From Humibacillus xanthopallidus (GTDB taxonomy: Bacteria; Actinomycetota; Actinomycetes; Actinomycetales; Dermatophilaceae), in assembly GCF_006716675.1 (NCBI RefSeq), contig NZ_VFPM01000002.1:930001-994000 (forward strand): a stretch of DNA of 64,000 nucleotides, written 5' to 3'. Of the stretch, positions 1-9,195 are shown piece after piece. The translations under genes and the position numbers were made by a program. The notes under the pieces are model-generated. The model ran no database searches. It had not been told where the DNA came from and saw only the letters and a program-made list of their open reading frames with translations. The first letter of the stretch is position 1. The number at the start of each line of letters is the position of its first letter.

Positions 1-1463
1 GCCTCGGTCAACTTGCCCGTGATCGCCTCTCCCGCAAGGGTTTCGGCGGTGACATCGCTGGGGGAGAGGGCGCCGAGCTTGGCCTTCTCCTCGCGCGACG
101 CTGCCGCGTCGATGCGGGCGTATGCCGGGTCGCCGTGTCGGGCGGTCAGCTCGGCGTAGTGCTGGCTGGGGGTCTTGCCCGTCGTGGCAAGGATCTCCGA
201 CGCCAGCAGCGCGAGCAGGATGCCGTCCTTGTCGGTGGACCAGACCGAGCCGTCGAAGCGCAGGAAGCTCGCGCCGGCCGACTCCTCACCGCCGAATCCC
301 ACACTGCCGTCGAGCAGTCCGGGCACGAACCACTTGAAGCCCACCGGCACCTCGAGGAGCGTGCGGCCGAGGTCGGAGGCCACCCGGTCGATCATCGACG
401 ACGACACGAGGGTCTTGCCGATCGCCGTGCTCGCGGGCCAGTCCGGGCGTGCGCCGCCGTAGAGGTACTGGATCGCGACCGCGAGGTAGTGGTTGGGGTT
501 CATCAGCCCGGCGTCCGGGGTGACGATGCCGTGCCGGTCGGCGTCGGCGTCGTTGCCCGTCGAGATGTCGTAGGCGTCCTTGTTGCGGATGAGCGAGGCC
601 ATCGCCGAGGGGGAGGAGCAGTCCATCCGGATCTTGCCGTCCCAGTCGAGCGTCATGAAGGCCCACTGGGGGTCGACCCGCGGGTTGACGACCGTGAGGT
701 CGAGGCCGTGGCGCTCGCCGATCTCGCCCCAGTACGCGACCGAGGCCCCGCCGAGCGGGTCGGCGCCGATGCGCACCCCGGCGTCGCGGATGCGTGCGAG
801 GTCGACGACGCCCACGAGGTCATCGACGTAGGTGCCCATGAAGTCGTAGGAGCCGGCGTCGGCGCGGGCCCGCTCGAAGGAGACCCGCCGCACGTCCGTG
901 AGCCCGCCACGGATGAGGTCGTTGGCCCGCTTCGCGATGACCGACGTCGCATCGGTGTCGGCGGGTCCGCCGTGCGGGGGGTTGTACTTGAACCCGCCGT
1001 CGGCGGGCGGGTTGTGCGACGGCGTCACGACGATGCCGTCCGCGAGACCGGCTGCACCAGAAGGCTTTCCGCGGTTGGCCCGCAGGATGGCGTGCGAGAC
1101 CGCAGGCGTGGGCGTGAAGCCGTCTCGGTCGTCGACGAGCACCTGCACACCGTTCGCGACGAGCACCTCGAGAGCCGAGCGCCATGCCGGCTCGGAGAGC
1201 CCGTGCGTGTCACGACCGATGAAGAGCGGCCCGTCGAAGCCCTGCGAGACGCGGTAGTCGACGATGGCCTGCGTCGTCGCGAGGATGTGGTCCTCGTTGA
1301 ACGCGGTGCGCAGGCTCGACCCGCGGTGTCCCGAGGTGCCGAAGGCGACCTGTTGGTCGGGGTCGTCGACGTCGGGGTGCCGGTCGTAGTAGGCACCGAT
1401 GAGGGCGTCGACGTCGACGAGGTCCTCGGCCTGGGCCTGCTGACCGGCGCGCGGGTGGGTCAT
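1..1463 (-). CDS. pgm: Phosphoglucomutase (alpha-D-glucose type), 3' end outside window
   Basis: Interconverts glucose-1-phosphate and glucose-6-phosphate, linking the alpha-glucan genes upstream to glycolysis. About 487 residues are inside the window; the family is usually near 545 residues, so only the C-terminal tail is missing. Intact motifs are GTSGHRG near residue 42, the phosphoserine loop TPSHNPP near 146, the metal loop DADADRHG near 302 and the sugar-binding GGEESAG near 389. These fit the Pgm subfamily specific for glucose phosphates rather than the PMM/PGM type. The ATG has GGAG seven bases upstream and overlaps the glgB stop by 4 bases, so this is the last visible gene of the glgE-treS-mak-glgB-pgm operon. 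Confidence 0.93.
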   Translation of the reverse strand, partial: MTHPRAGQQAQAEDLVDVDALIGAYYDRHPDVDDPDQQVAFGTSGHRGSSLRTAFNEDHILATTQAIVDYRVSQGFDGPLFIGRDTHGLSEPAWRSALEVLVANGVQVLVDDRDGFTPTPAVSHAILRANRGKPSGAAGLADGIVVTPSHNPPADGGFKYNPPHGGPADTDATSVIAKRANDLIRGGLTDVRRVSFERARADAGSYDFMGTYVDDLVGVVDLARIRDAGVRIGADPLGGASVAYWGEIGERHGLDLTVVNPRVDPQWAFMTLDWDGKIRMDCSSPSAMASLIRNKDAYDISTGNDADADRHGIVTPDAGLMNPNHYLAVAIQYLYGGARPDWPASTAIGKTLVSSSMIDRVASDLGRTLLEVPVGFKWFVPGLLDGSVGFGGEESAGASFLRFDGSVWSTDKDGILLALLASEILATTGKTPSQHYAELTARHGDPAYARIDAAASREEKAKLGALSPSDVTAETLAGEAITGKLTE

Positions 1464-3757
1464 GACTGGTCTCCGTTCGTGGTCGTGGCGTGGTCGGGCA
1501 CGTGGTCGGACGCAAGGCCGGACGAGGCGTCGGCGGCGATGGCCGCCGGGCTGGGCTCGTCGAGCGGCACGAGCCAGACGGTCGACAGGCGCGGCACCGT
1601 CAGGTCGGCGGCATACGGCTGCTGGTGCCAGGCCTCCTGCCGGGCCTCGACGACGATGCCGGCGCTGCTGGGAGCGTCGGGGTGGTAGCCGGCGGTGTCG
1701 AGCACGACCGTCCACCGCCCGCCGCGCGGGAGCCCGATGCGGTAGGACTGCTGCGTCTCACCGCTGAAGTTCATGACGCAGGCCACGACCGGGGCATCGG
1801 TCGCTCGGTCGCCCCGCCCGAAGCGCAACCACGAGAAGGTGTTGTGGTCGGCGTCGTCGGCCTCGAGCCACTCGAAGCCCGAGCGGTCGGCGTCGAGCTC
1901 CCACAGCGCCGTGTTGCCCCGGTAGATCGCGTTGAGGTCCTTGACGAGGTTGTGCACCCGGTAGTGCAGCGGCTGCTCGAGCAGCCACCAGTCGAGGCTG
2001 CGGCCCTCGGACCACTCCGACTCCTGGCCGAACTCGCAGCCCATGAAGAGCAGCTGCTTGCCCGGGTGGCACCACAGGTAGGCGAGGAACGCGCGGAGGG
2101 TCGCGACCTGCTCCTCGCGGGTGCCTCGCGACTTGCGCAGCAGCGAGCCCTTGCCGTGGACGACCTCGTCGTGGCTGATCGGCAGCACGAAGTTCTCGTC
2201 GAAGGCGTACATGAGCGAGAACGTCAGCTTGCCGTGGTGGTACTTGCGGTAGATGGGCTCCTCGCCGAGGTACTTGAGCGAGTCGTTCATCCAGCCCATG
2301 TTCCACTTGAAGCCGAAGCCGAGGCCGCCCTGGTCGGTCGGCTTCGTGACCCCGGGCCACGTCGTCGACTCCTCGGCGATCATGACGATGCCGCCGACGC
2401 GCTTGTAGGCGGTGCCGTTGGTCTCCTTGAGCAGCTCGACCGCCTCGAGGTTCTCGCGACCGCCGTTGCGGTTGGGCACCCAGGCCCCCTCGTCGCGGGC
2501 GTAGTCGAGGTAGAGCATCGAGGCGACACCGTCGACGCGCAGGCCGTCGATGTGGAAGTCCTCGAGCCAGTAGAGCGCGTTGGCGACGAGGAAGTTGCGC
2601 ACCTCGGGTCGGCCGTAGTCGAAGATGTTGGAGCCCCACTCGGGGTGCCAGCCGAGCCGCGGGTCGGGGTGCTCGTAGAGCGGCAGACCGTCGAAGCGGG
2701 CGAGCGCCCACTCGTCGGTCGCGAAGTGGCCGGGCACCCAGTCGAGCAGCACCCCGATGCCGGCCCGGTGCAGCTCGTCGACGAGGAAGCGGAAGTCGTC
2801 GGGCCGGCCCCACCGCGAGCTCGGGGCGTAGTAGCCGGTGACGTGGTAGCCCCACGACGGGACGTAGGGGTGCTCCATAACGGGGAGGAACTCGACGTGG
2901 GTGAAGCCGAGGTCGCGCACGTAGTTGACGAGGTGCTCGGCGAGGCCGTGGTAGCCGAGGTCCTGGCGCCACGAGCCGAGGTGCACCTCGTAGATGCTCA
3001 TCGGGCCCTGGTGGGCGTTGGAGGTGCGGCGATGCTCCATCCACTCGTCGTCGCGCCACGTGTAGTGCGACTCCGTGACGATGGCGGCCTGCTTCGGCGC
3101 GACCTCGGTCATGCGCGCCATCGGGTCGCTCTTCAGCCGGACGAGCTCGTCGGGCCCTCGCACCGCGAACTGGTAGTTCATCCCCTCCTGCGCGCCGGGC
3201 AGGAAGAGCTCCCAGATGCCGCTGTCGCCGAGGGCCCGCATCGGGTGGCTGCGGCGGTCCCAGTCGTTGAAGTCGCCGATGACGTGGACGGCCTTGGCGC
3301 GCGGCGCCCACAGGGCGAAGGAGACCCCCCAGACGTCGCCGAGCGGCCCGGTGTAGTGGCGCACGTGCGCGCCGAGCACCGTCCACAGCTGCTCGTGCCG
3401 GCCCTCGTTGATGAGGTGCCGGTCCATCTCGCCGAGCGTCGGGGCGAAGCGGTAGGGGTCGTCCTGCTCGTGGGCGACGCCGTCGCCGTACTCGACGAGG
3501 AGGCGGTAGTCGTGCGTCGTGGCGAAGTCGGGGGAGGTCATCGACCAGATGCCGTCCCGCACGTGCTGCAGGTCGACCCGCTCGCCGGAGTCGAGCCGCG
3601 CGCCGACGCGCGTCGCGAACGGGCGGTATGCCGTGATGGTCAGCCCCCCGGGACCGACGTGGTGCCCCAGCAGGTCGTGCGGCTGCCCGTTGCGACCGTG
3701 CAGGAAGGCGGTGATGGCGGCGTCGTCGAGCGAGGGGCCGGAGTTCTCGGGGGTCAT
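1460..3757 (-). CDS. glgB: 1,4-alpha-glucan branching enzyme GlgB
   Basis: GH13 enzyme that introduces alpha-1,6 branches into linear glucan made by GlgE or GlgA. 765 residues, slightly longer than the usual 720-740. The N-terminal beta-sandwich region contains a carbohydrate-module-like stretch ([13 protein letters not shown] near residues 165-180). The TIM barrel carries [11 protein letters not shown] (nucleophile Asp near 407), the acid Glu in MIAEES near 461 and [10 protein letters not shown] (His-Asp) near 528, so all catalytic residues are present. The start overlaps the maltokinase stop by 4 bases and the stop overlaps the pgm start, consistent with translational coupling in a single operon devoted to the GlgE pathway. 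Confidence 0.97.
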   Translation of the reverse strand: MTPENSGPSLDDAAITAFLHGRNGQPHDLLGHHVGPGGLTITAYRPFATRVGARLDSGERVDLQHVRDGIWSMTSPDFATTHDYRLLVEYGDGVAHEQDDPYRFAPTLGEMDRHLINEGRHEQLWTVLGAHVRHYTGPLGDVWGVSFALWAPRAKAVHVIGDFNDWDRRSHPMRALGDSGIWELFLPGAQEGMNYQFAVRGPDELVRLKSDPMARMTEVAPKQAAIVTESHYTWRDDEWMEHRRTSNAHQGPMSIYEVHLGSWRQDLGYHGLAEHLVNYVRDLGFTHVEFLPVMEHPYVPSWGYHVTGYYAPSSRWGRPDDFRFLVDELHRAGIGVLLDWVPGHFATDEWALARFDGLPLYEHPDPRLGWHPEWGSNIFDYGRPEVRNFLVANALYWLEDFHIDGLRVDGVASMLYLDYARDEGAWVPNRNGGRENLEAVELLKETNGTAYKRVGGIVMIAEESTTWPGVTKPTDQGGLGFGFKWNMGWMNDSLKYLGEEPIYRKYHHGKLTFSLMYAFDENFVLPISHDEVVHGKGSLLRKSRGTREEQVATLRAFLAYLWCHPGKQLLFMGCEFGQESEWSEGRSLDWWLLEQPLHYRVHNLVKDLNAIYRGNTALWELDADRSGFEWLEADDADHNTFSWLRFGRGDRATDAPVVACVMNFSGETQQSYRIGLPRGGRWTVVLDTAGYHPDAPSSAGIVVEARQEAWHQQPYAADLTVPRLSTVWLVPLDEPSPAAIAADASSGLASDHVPDHATTTNGDQS

Positions 3758-5181
3758 GGCGAGCCTTCCTCAGTGGTGAGTCGCTCGACGGCGCCGAGCG
3801 GGATGGGCAGCCACGACGGCCGGTTGCGGGCCTCGTAGACGACCTCGTAGAGAGCCTTGTCCAGCTCGAGAGCCTGCACGAGCGCGGTGTCTTCGGCGTC
3901 TGCCGGCCCCGCGACCGAGGCGTAGCCCTCGAGGAAGGCGAGCCGGCAGGCCGCTGCCCACGCCGTCGCGTCGCGCGACGGGTCGGCGAGCCCGACGGAG
4001 CCGGCCGCGTAGTCGAAGGAACGGAGCATGCCCGCGACGTCACGCTGGGTCAGGTCGGGCTGGACCCGTTCGGCGAGCGGTCGCAGCGGCTCGCCCTCGA
4101 AGTCGAGGGCGACCCAGCCGCGCTCGGGCACGTCGAGAACCTGTCCGAGGTGGTAGTCACCGTGGATCCGTTGCAGCGCAGGCCATCTCATGGCCCGCAC
4201 CGACTCGATGACCCGCTCGACGGAGGTGGAGCGGGAGGCCAGGCTGGGCACGAGTGCCACGGCGGCGGCATACCGCGAGCGCATCGAGGCGACGAGCGCA
4301 TCGCGCGCGGCCTCGCCTGCCTCGACGGTGCCCAGCGCATGGGCGAGGGCGGCATGGATCTGGGCCGTGACGACACCGAGGTCGCGGGCGCGCGCCGTGA
4401 AGTCGTGCCCCGCGGCCGCGGCGACGAGCGCCACCCGCCACGCGTCCTCGACCCCCGGGATGAACTCCTGCGCAAAGGCGAGGTCGCCGTGCTCGAGGGC
4501 GCCTCCGGAGGGGTTGTCCCAGGCGCCGCTGAGATGGCCCACGGCCATCGGAACCCGGTCGGAGCCCTCACGGGTCAGGGCCGACTGGACGACGACGTCG
4601 GGGTTGTCGCCGTCCTGCAGGGTGCGGAACACCTTGACGATCAGGGGCTCTGCGGGGCCCCCGTCGGGGGCGAGCATGCGGCAGATGACGGAGGTGTTGG
4701 ACTGCTCACCGGTGAGCACCACCGAGCTGCCGACCGTTCCGAGAACCTGGCCGGTCGAGCTGCCGCGGGCGAGCTCGTTGCTGCCGACGGAGGCCTGGGC
4801 CTCGTCGGACTGCCGCGACCGGAGGATCGTGTCGACGAGCTGGCCGACGTAGACGGGGTCGTGGGGACCGTCGTAGACCCAGCGCCGGCCGAGCACGCTG
4901 TGCTCCATGGTGCCGAGCAGCGCGTGCTCGCCGCCCTCGAGCGGTGCCCCCCGATAGGTGAGTGGCACCTGGTAGACGACGACCGGATCGGCGGCCGTGT
5001 CGGCGAGGAGCAGCGTCTCGATGCCGACCTCGCCCTCGGGATCCTCGAAGCGGAAACCGCCCACCCGGCGGAGCGCCGGGTCGTGACCCTTGCCGTGGTA
5101 CCACCGCTGGTGCGGCATCCACGCGCCGACCAGCTCGGTCTTGGTCGGCACGATCGACGCGCCCTTGTGCACGATCGCCAT
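3754..5181 (-). CDS. mak: Maltokinase
   Basis: ATP-dependent phosphorylation of maltose to alpha-maltose-1-phosphate, the substrate of GlgE. 475 residues with an aminoglycoside-phosphotransferase-like kinase fold. The catalytic loop HGDYHLGQVL lies near residue 340 and the metal-binding DFEGEP near 360. The N-terminal cap contains MPHQRWYHGKG, typical of actinobacterial maltokinases. It follows treS with a one-base stop/start overlap (TGATG) and precedes glgB with a 4-base overlap. In many actinobacteria treS and mak are adjacent or fused and their products interact, which this arrangement supports. Confidence 0.94.
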   Translation of the reverse strand: MAIVHKGASIVPTKTELVGAWMPHQRWYHGKGHDPALRRVGGFRFEDPEGEVGIETLLLADTAADPVVVYQVPLTYRGAPLEGGEHALLGTMEHSVLGRRWVYDGPHDPVYVGQLVDTILRSRQSDEAQASVGSNELARGSSTGQVLGTVGSSVVLTGEQSNTSVICRMLAPDGGPAEPLIVKVFRTLQDGDNPDVVVQSALTREGSDRVPMAVGHLSGAWDNPSGGALEHGDLAFAQEFIPGVEDAWRVALVAAAAGHDFTARARDLGVVTAQIHAALAHALGTVEAGEAARDALVASMRSRYAAAVALVPSLASRSTSVERVIESVRAMRWPALQRIHGDYHLGQVLDVPERGWVALDFEGEPLRPLAERVQPDLTQRDVAGMLRSFDYAAGSVGLADPSRDATAWAAACRLAFLEGYASVAGPADAEDTALVQALELDKALYEVVYEARNRPSWLPIPLGAVERLTTEEGSP

Positions 5182-6887
5182 CAGCGGTTGTCCTCTCCGC
5201 CGCGCAGCTGCAACCAGAAGAAGTCACGCGAGCCGAGCGTGAGGGTGACGCGGCCGTCCTCGGCCACCCACGGGAAGCCGCTGCCGCCGAAGAGGTCGAT
5301 GAGCTGGCGGCCCGAGAGCGAGGACGGCAGCTCGATGGTCGCCGCCTGCGGCCGGCTCGAGAGGTTGTTGACGCAGAGGACGGCCTCAGCGGGGTCGTCG
5401 CCCTGGGCGTCCATGACGCGGGTGAAGGCGAGGATGTGGTCGTTGTCCGCCGGGACGACCTCGAACGTGCCGAGCCCGAAGACGGGGTGGCGCGACCGCA
5501 CCTGGAGCATGCCGCGCAGCCAGTGCAGCAGGGAGGCCGACGAGGCCATCTGCGCCTCGACGTTGACGTTGTTGTAGTGGTAGACGAGGCTGCTGATGAC
5601 GGGGAGGTAGAGCTTGCCCGGGTCGACGCTCGAGAAGCCGGCGTTGCGGTCGGGGGTCCACTGCATGGGAGTGCGCACCGCGTCACGGTCGGTGAGCCAG
5701 ATGTTGTCACCCATGCCGATCTCGTCGCCGTAGTAGAGGCACGGCGAGCCGGGCAGCGAGAGCACGAGCGCGTGGATGAGCTCGATCTCGGGGCGCGAGT
5801 TGTCGAGCAGGGGAGCGAGCCGGCGGCGGATGCCGACGTTGGCGCGCATGCGGGGGTCGGGGGCGTACCAGCCGTACATCGCCGCGCGCTCCTCCGGCGT
5901 GACCATCTCGAGCGTCAGCTCGTCGTGGTTGCGCAGGAAGGTGCCCCACTGGGTGCCGGCCGGGATCTCCGGGGTGTCGGCGAGCACCTCGATGATGGGC
6001 TGCGCCTTCTCCTCCCGGAGGGAGTAGTAGAGCCGCGGCATGACGGGGAAGTGGAAGCACATCTGGCACTCCGGAGCCTCGTCGGTGCCGAAGTAGTCGA
6101 CGACCTCAGCCGGGGGCTGGTTGGCCTCGGCGAGGAGGATCCGCCCGGGGTACTCCTTGTCGACCATGGCCCGCAGCTTCGCGAGGAACTCGTGCGTGCG
6201 GGGGAGGTTCTCGCAGTTGGTGCCCTCCTCCTCGAAGAGGTAGGGCACGGCGTCGAGCCGGAAGCCGTCGATGCCGAGGTCCATCCAGAAGCGCACGATG
6301 TCGAACATCGCCTCCTGCACGGCCTCGTTCTCGAAGTTGAGGTCGGGCTGGTGGCTGAAGAAGCGGTGCCAGAAGAACTGCCGCCGCACGGGGTCGAACG
6401 TCCAGTTCGAGACCTCGGTGTCGACGAAGATGATGCGCGCGTCGTCGTAGCCGTCATCGGTGTCGGACCACACGTAGAAGTCGCCGAACGGGCCGTCGGG
6501 ATCGGCTCGGCTCGCCTGGAACCACGGGTGCTGGTCGCTCGTGTGGTTCATCACGAGGTCGGTGACGATGCGGATGCCGCGGGCGTGCGCCTGCGAGACC
6601 AGCTCGGTGAACTCCGGCAGGGTGCCGAACTCCGGCAGCACCGCCTTGTAGTCGGAGATGTCGTAACCGCCGTCGCGCAGGGGCGACGCGTAGAAGGGCG
6701 GGAGCCAGAGGCAGTCGACCCCGAGCCACTGGAGGTAGTCGAGGCGCTGGATGAGTCCGGTGAAGTCGCCCGCGCCCACCCCCTTGGAGTCGGAGAAGGC
6801 GCGGACCAGCACCTCGTAGAAGACAGCCTTCCGGAACCACTGGGGATCGTGCTTGAGCCCCGGCTGGGAGAGGTTGAGTCCCTGCAT
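5181..6887 (-). CDS. treS: Trehalose synthase (maltose alpha-D-glucosyltransferase)
   Basis: GH13 isomerase converting trehalose to maltose and back. 568 residues, without the fused C-terminal kinase seen in some homologues; the kinase is the next gene. Visible GH13 motifs are the nucleophile region DGFRLDAVPYLFEEEG near residue 210, the acid Glu in ILLAEANQPP near 249 and the RNHDELTLE motif near 322. The N-terminus (residues 10-40) reads WFRKAVFYEVLVRAFSDSKG, a typical TreS opening. It starts 4 bases after the glgE stop. Reading the operon in order, trehalose goes to maltose here, then maltose-1-P (Mak), then glucan (GlgE). Confidence 0.95.
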   Translation of the reverse strand: MQGLNLSQPGLKHDPQWFRKAVFYEVLVRAFSDSKGVGAGDFTGLIQRLDYLQWLGVDCLWLPPFYASPLRDGGYDISDYKAVLPEFGTLPEFTELVSQAHARGIRIVTDLVMNHTSDQHPWFQASRADPDGPFGDFYVWSDTDDGYDDARIIFVDTEVSNWTFDPVRRQFFWHRFFSHQPDLNFENEAVQEAMFDIVRFWMDLGIDGFRLDAVPYLFEEEGTNCENLPRTHEFLAKLRAMVDKEYPGRILLAEANQPPAEVVDYFGTDEAPECQMCFHFPVMPRLYYSLREEKAQPIIEVLADTPEIPAGTQWGTFLRNHDELTLEMVTPEERAAMYGWYAPDPRMRANVGIRRRLAPLLDNSRPEIELIHALVLSLPGSPCLYYGDEIGMGDNIWLTDRDAVRTPMQWTPDRNAGFSSVDPGKLYLPVISSLVYHYNNVNVEAQMASSASLLHWLRGMLQVRSRHPVFGLGTFEVVPADNDHILAFTRVMDAQGDDPAEAVLCVNNLSSRPQAATIELPSSLSGRQLIDLFGGSGFPWVAEDGRVTLTLGSRDFFWLQLRGGEDNR

Positions 6888-6891
6888 ACGG

Positions 6892-9063
6892 TCAGTGGCT
6901 CCTCACGCTGATGACGTGGACCGGCTCGCTGTCGGGGCCGAGCCTCACGAAGTTGTCCTGGCGCCACTGCCAGGTCTGGTTGGTGATGTGGTCGTGCGCG
7001 TCGAACGACGACCACGTCGCCATACCCAGCGCCTCCATGTCGAGGTGCACCCACGTCTCACGCGTCGCGTGCGGGTCGAGGTTGGCGATGACGATCACGG
7101 TGTCGCGCTCGCCGGTCGCGCGGTCGACGATCCGGCTCTTGCTGAAGACCATGACGAACTCGTCGTCGGCCGCGTGGAAGCGCAGGTTGCGCAGCCACCT
7201 CAGAGCAGGATGCCACCCGCGGATGTCGTTGAGCCGCTTGAGGTACCACGCGAGCGAGCGGCTCTCGAGGGGGCCGCCGGGCTCGTAGAGGTACCACTGG
7301 CGGTCCTTGAACTCGTACTTCTCGTTGTCGATCTGCTCCTCGGCGCCGGGCCGGGCGACGTGCTCCATGAGCTCGTAGCCGGCGTAGATGCCGTAGGTCG
7401 GCACCATCGTCGCGGCGAGCGCGGCCCGCAGCTTCCAGGCGGTCGGCCCGCCGTACTGCATGTAGGGCGTGAGGATGTCGTGGGTCGTCGGCCAGAACGA
7501 CGGACGCATGTATGCCGCCCCGTCGCCTGCCAGCTCGCGGCCGTACTCCTCGAGCTCCCACTTCTCGTTGCGCCACGCGTAGTAGGTGTAGCTCTGCTGG
7601 AAGCCGGCCTTGGCCAGCTGGTGCATCATCGCCGGCTTGGTGAACGCCTCGGAGAGCCAGATCGTGTCGGGGTGCTCGAGGGCGACATCGGCAATGAGCC
7701 ACTGCCAGAAGGCAACCGGCTTGGTGTGGGGGTTGTCGACGCGGAAGATGCGCACGCCGTGGTCGAGCCACACCTGGATGACCCGGCGCACCTCGGCATA
7801 GGCCTCTGCCGGGTCGTTGTCGAAGTTGAGCGGGTAGATGTCCTGGTACTTCTTCGGCGGGTTCTCCGCGTAGGCGATCGTGCCGTCGGCCCGCGTCGTG
7901 AAGAGCGAGGGATGGGTCTGCACCCACGGGTGGTCCGGCGAGGCCTGCAGGGCGATGTCGAGCGCAACCTCGAGGCCGTTGCGGGCAGCCTCGGCCACGA
8001 AGAAGTCGAAGTCCTCGAACGTGCCGAGGTCGGGGTGGATGGCGTCGTGCCCGCCGTCGGGGGAGCCGATGGCATAAGGGGATCCGGGGTCACCGGGCGC
8101 TGCGGCGAGGCTGTTGTTGCGGCCCTTGCGGGCGGTCGTGCCGATGGGGTGGATCGGCGTCAGGTAGATGACGTCGAAGCCCATGTCGGCGATGGCCGGC
8201 AGGCGCAGCGCCGCCGAGCGGAACGTGCCCGACACCCACAGGCCGGTCTTCTCATCGACGTGGCACCCCTCGGAGCGAGGGAAGATCTCGTACCACGCGC
8301 CGTAGAGGGCGCGCTCGCGCTCGACGAGCAGCGAGTACTCCGGGGAGGGCGAGACGAACTCGCGCAGCGGCATGAGCGCCGCCAGCCCCTGGATCTCCGG
8401 CGAGGTCGCCGCGCCGAAGCGGTGGGCAGCGGGGCGGGAGGTGTCGCGCAGCGCCGCCACCCCCTTGTCGATCTCGGAGGCGTCGACTCCCTGACCGCGC
8501 ACGGACGAGGCGAAACGATCGAGCACGAGGGCGCCCTCAGCGCACATGAGCTCCTCGTCGACGCCAGCCGCGATCTTGATGCCCGCGTCGTGCACCCACG
8601 TCGCGTACGGGTCGGACCAGCCCTCGACCCGGTAGGTCCACCAGCCCTGCGTGTCGGCGACGACGGTCGTCGACCAGTCCGACGTGCCGGGGTTGTCGCA
8701 CTGCATGGCGAAGTAGTGCGCGCTGCCGTCGGGGCCCGTGAGCACCGCCGTCGCGTTGACCGCGTCGTGGCCCTCGCGGAAGACCTTGGCCCGCACGTCG
8801 AACTCCTCGCCGACGACGGACTTCGCCGGTCTCGTGCCGCCGTCGACGAGCGGACGGACGTCGCCCACGGGGATGCGTCCCATGGGGAGCGCACCACCCG
8901 GCATACCGGCGACGGTGGGAGGCGTGCTCGCGGGATGCTCCGGGGCGAGGTGCACGGCCCCCGCCTCACCCTCGTCGATCACCGCGGCCCTCGCTGAGGG
9001 GGTCGCATCGGGGCGCGGACGCCGGGGCTTGTTCGGACGGGACTTCGTTGGTCTGCCGCTCAC
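6892..9063 (-). CDS. glgE: Alpha-1,4-glucan:maltose-1-phosphate maltosyltransferase GlgE
   Basis: Transfers maltosyl units from maltose-1-phosphate to the non-reducing end of alpha-1,4-glucan. About 723 residues. The GH13_3 signature FRVDNPHTKP (nucleophile Asp near residue 443) and LSEAFTKPAMM (acid Glu near 472) are both present, as is the N-terminal GRIPVGDVRPLVDGG typical of GlgE. I chose the GTG at 9063 because TACGGT lies exactly seven bases upstream, which fits a leaderless start. Starts at the Met codons near 8903 and 8884 would give about 670 residues, and the extra N-terminal stretch is rich in Arg, Pro and Lys. First gene of the minus-strand operon, divergent from glgP. Confidence 0.93.
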   Translation of the reverse strand: MSGRPTKSRPNKPRRPRPDATPSARAAVIDEGEAGAVHLAPEHPASTPPTVAGMPGGALPMGRIPVGDVRPLVDGGTRPAKSVVGEEFDVRAKVFREGHDAVNATAVLTGPDGSAHYFAMQCDNPGTSDWSTTVVADTQGWWTYRVEGWSDPYATWVHDAGIKIAAGVDEELMCAEGALVLDRFASSVRGQGVDASEIDKGVAALRDTSRPAAHRFGAATSPEIQGLAALMPLREFVSPSPEYSLLVERERALYGAWYEIFPRSEGCHVDEKTGLWVSGTFRSAALRLPAIADMGFDVIYLTPIHPIGTTARKGRNNSLAAAPGDPGSPYAIGSPDGGHDAIHPDLGTFEDFDFFVAEAARNGLEVALDIALQASPDHPWVQTHPSLFTTRADGTIAYAENPPKKYQDIYPLNFDNDPAEAYAEVRRVIQVWLDHGVRIFRVDNPHTKPVAFWQWLIADVALEHPDTIWLSEAFTKPAMMHQLAKAGFQQSYTYYAWRNEKWELEEYGRELAGDGAAYMRPSFWPTTHDILTPYMQYGGPTAWKLRAALAATMVPTYGIYAGYELMEHVARPGAEEQIDNEKYEFKDRQWYLYEPGGPLESRSLAWYLKRLNDIRGWHPALRWLRNLRFHAADDEFVMVFSKSRIVDRATGERDTVIVIANLDPHATRETWVHLDMEALGMATWSSFDAHDHITNQTWQWRQDNFVRLGPDSEPVHVISVRSH

Positions 9064-9195
9064 GGAGTCGACCGTATCGAAAAGCCGGGCGCACCGACAT
9101 GAGGCAGAGCGAGAGCATCCGTGCCGTCCCGAGTGGTGAAACGGTGTCTGCAAGGTCTGCAAGAACCCGTCATGCCGACCCCTATGCTTCTCCTC
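9064..9195. promoter_or_regulatory. Divergent glgE/glgP promoter region
   Basis: On the minus strand TACGGT (9071-9076) lies 7 bases before the glgE GTG. On the plus strand TATGCT (9183-9188) lies 7 bases before the glgP GTG. Both fit a TAnnnT -10 with leaderless transcription. Between them is a perfect tandem 9-mer GTCTGCAAG (9146-9163), a candidate operator. No convincing TTGACA-like -35 is seen on either strand. Confidence 0.6.

Noticed and set aside
1490..3838. 782-codon plus-strand open frame opposite glgB
   Set aside because: Antisense shadow of a high-GC gene: composition is Val/Gly/Arg/Glu repeats with no domain, and the minus-strand frame is an intact GlgB.
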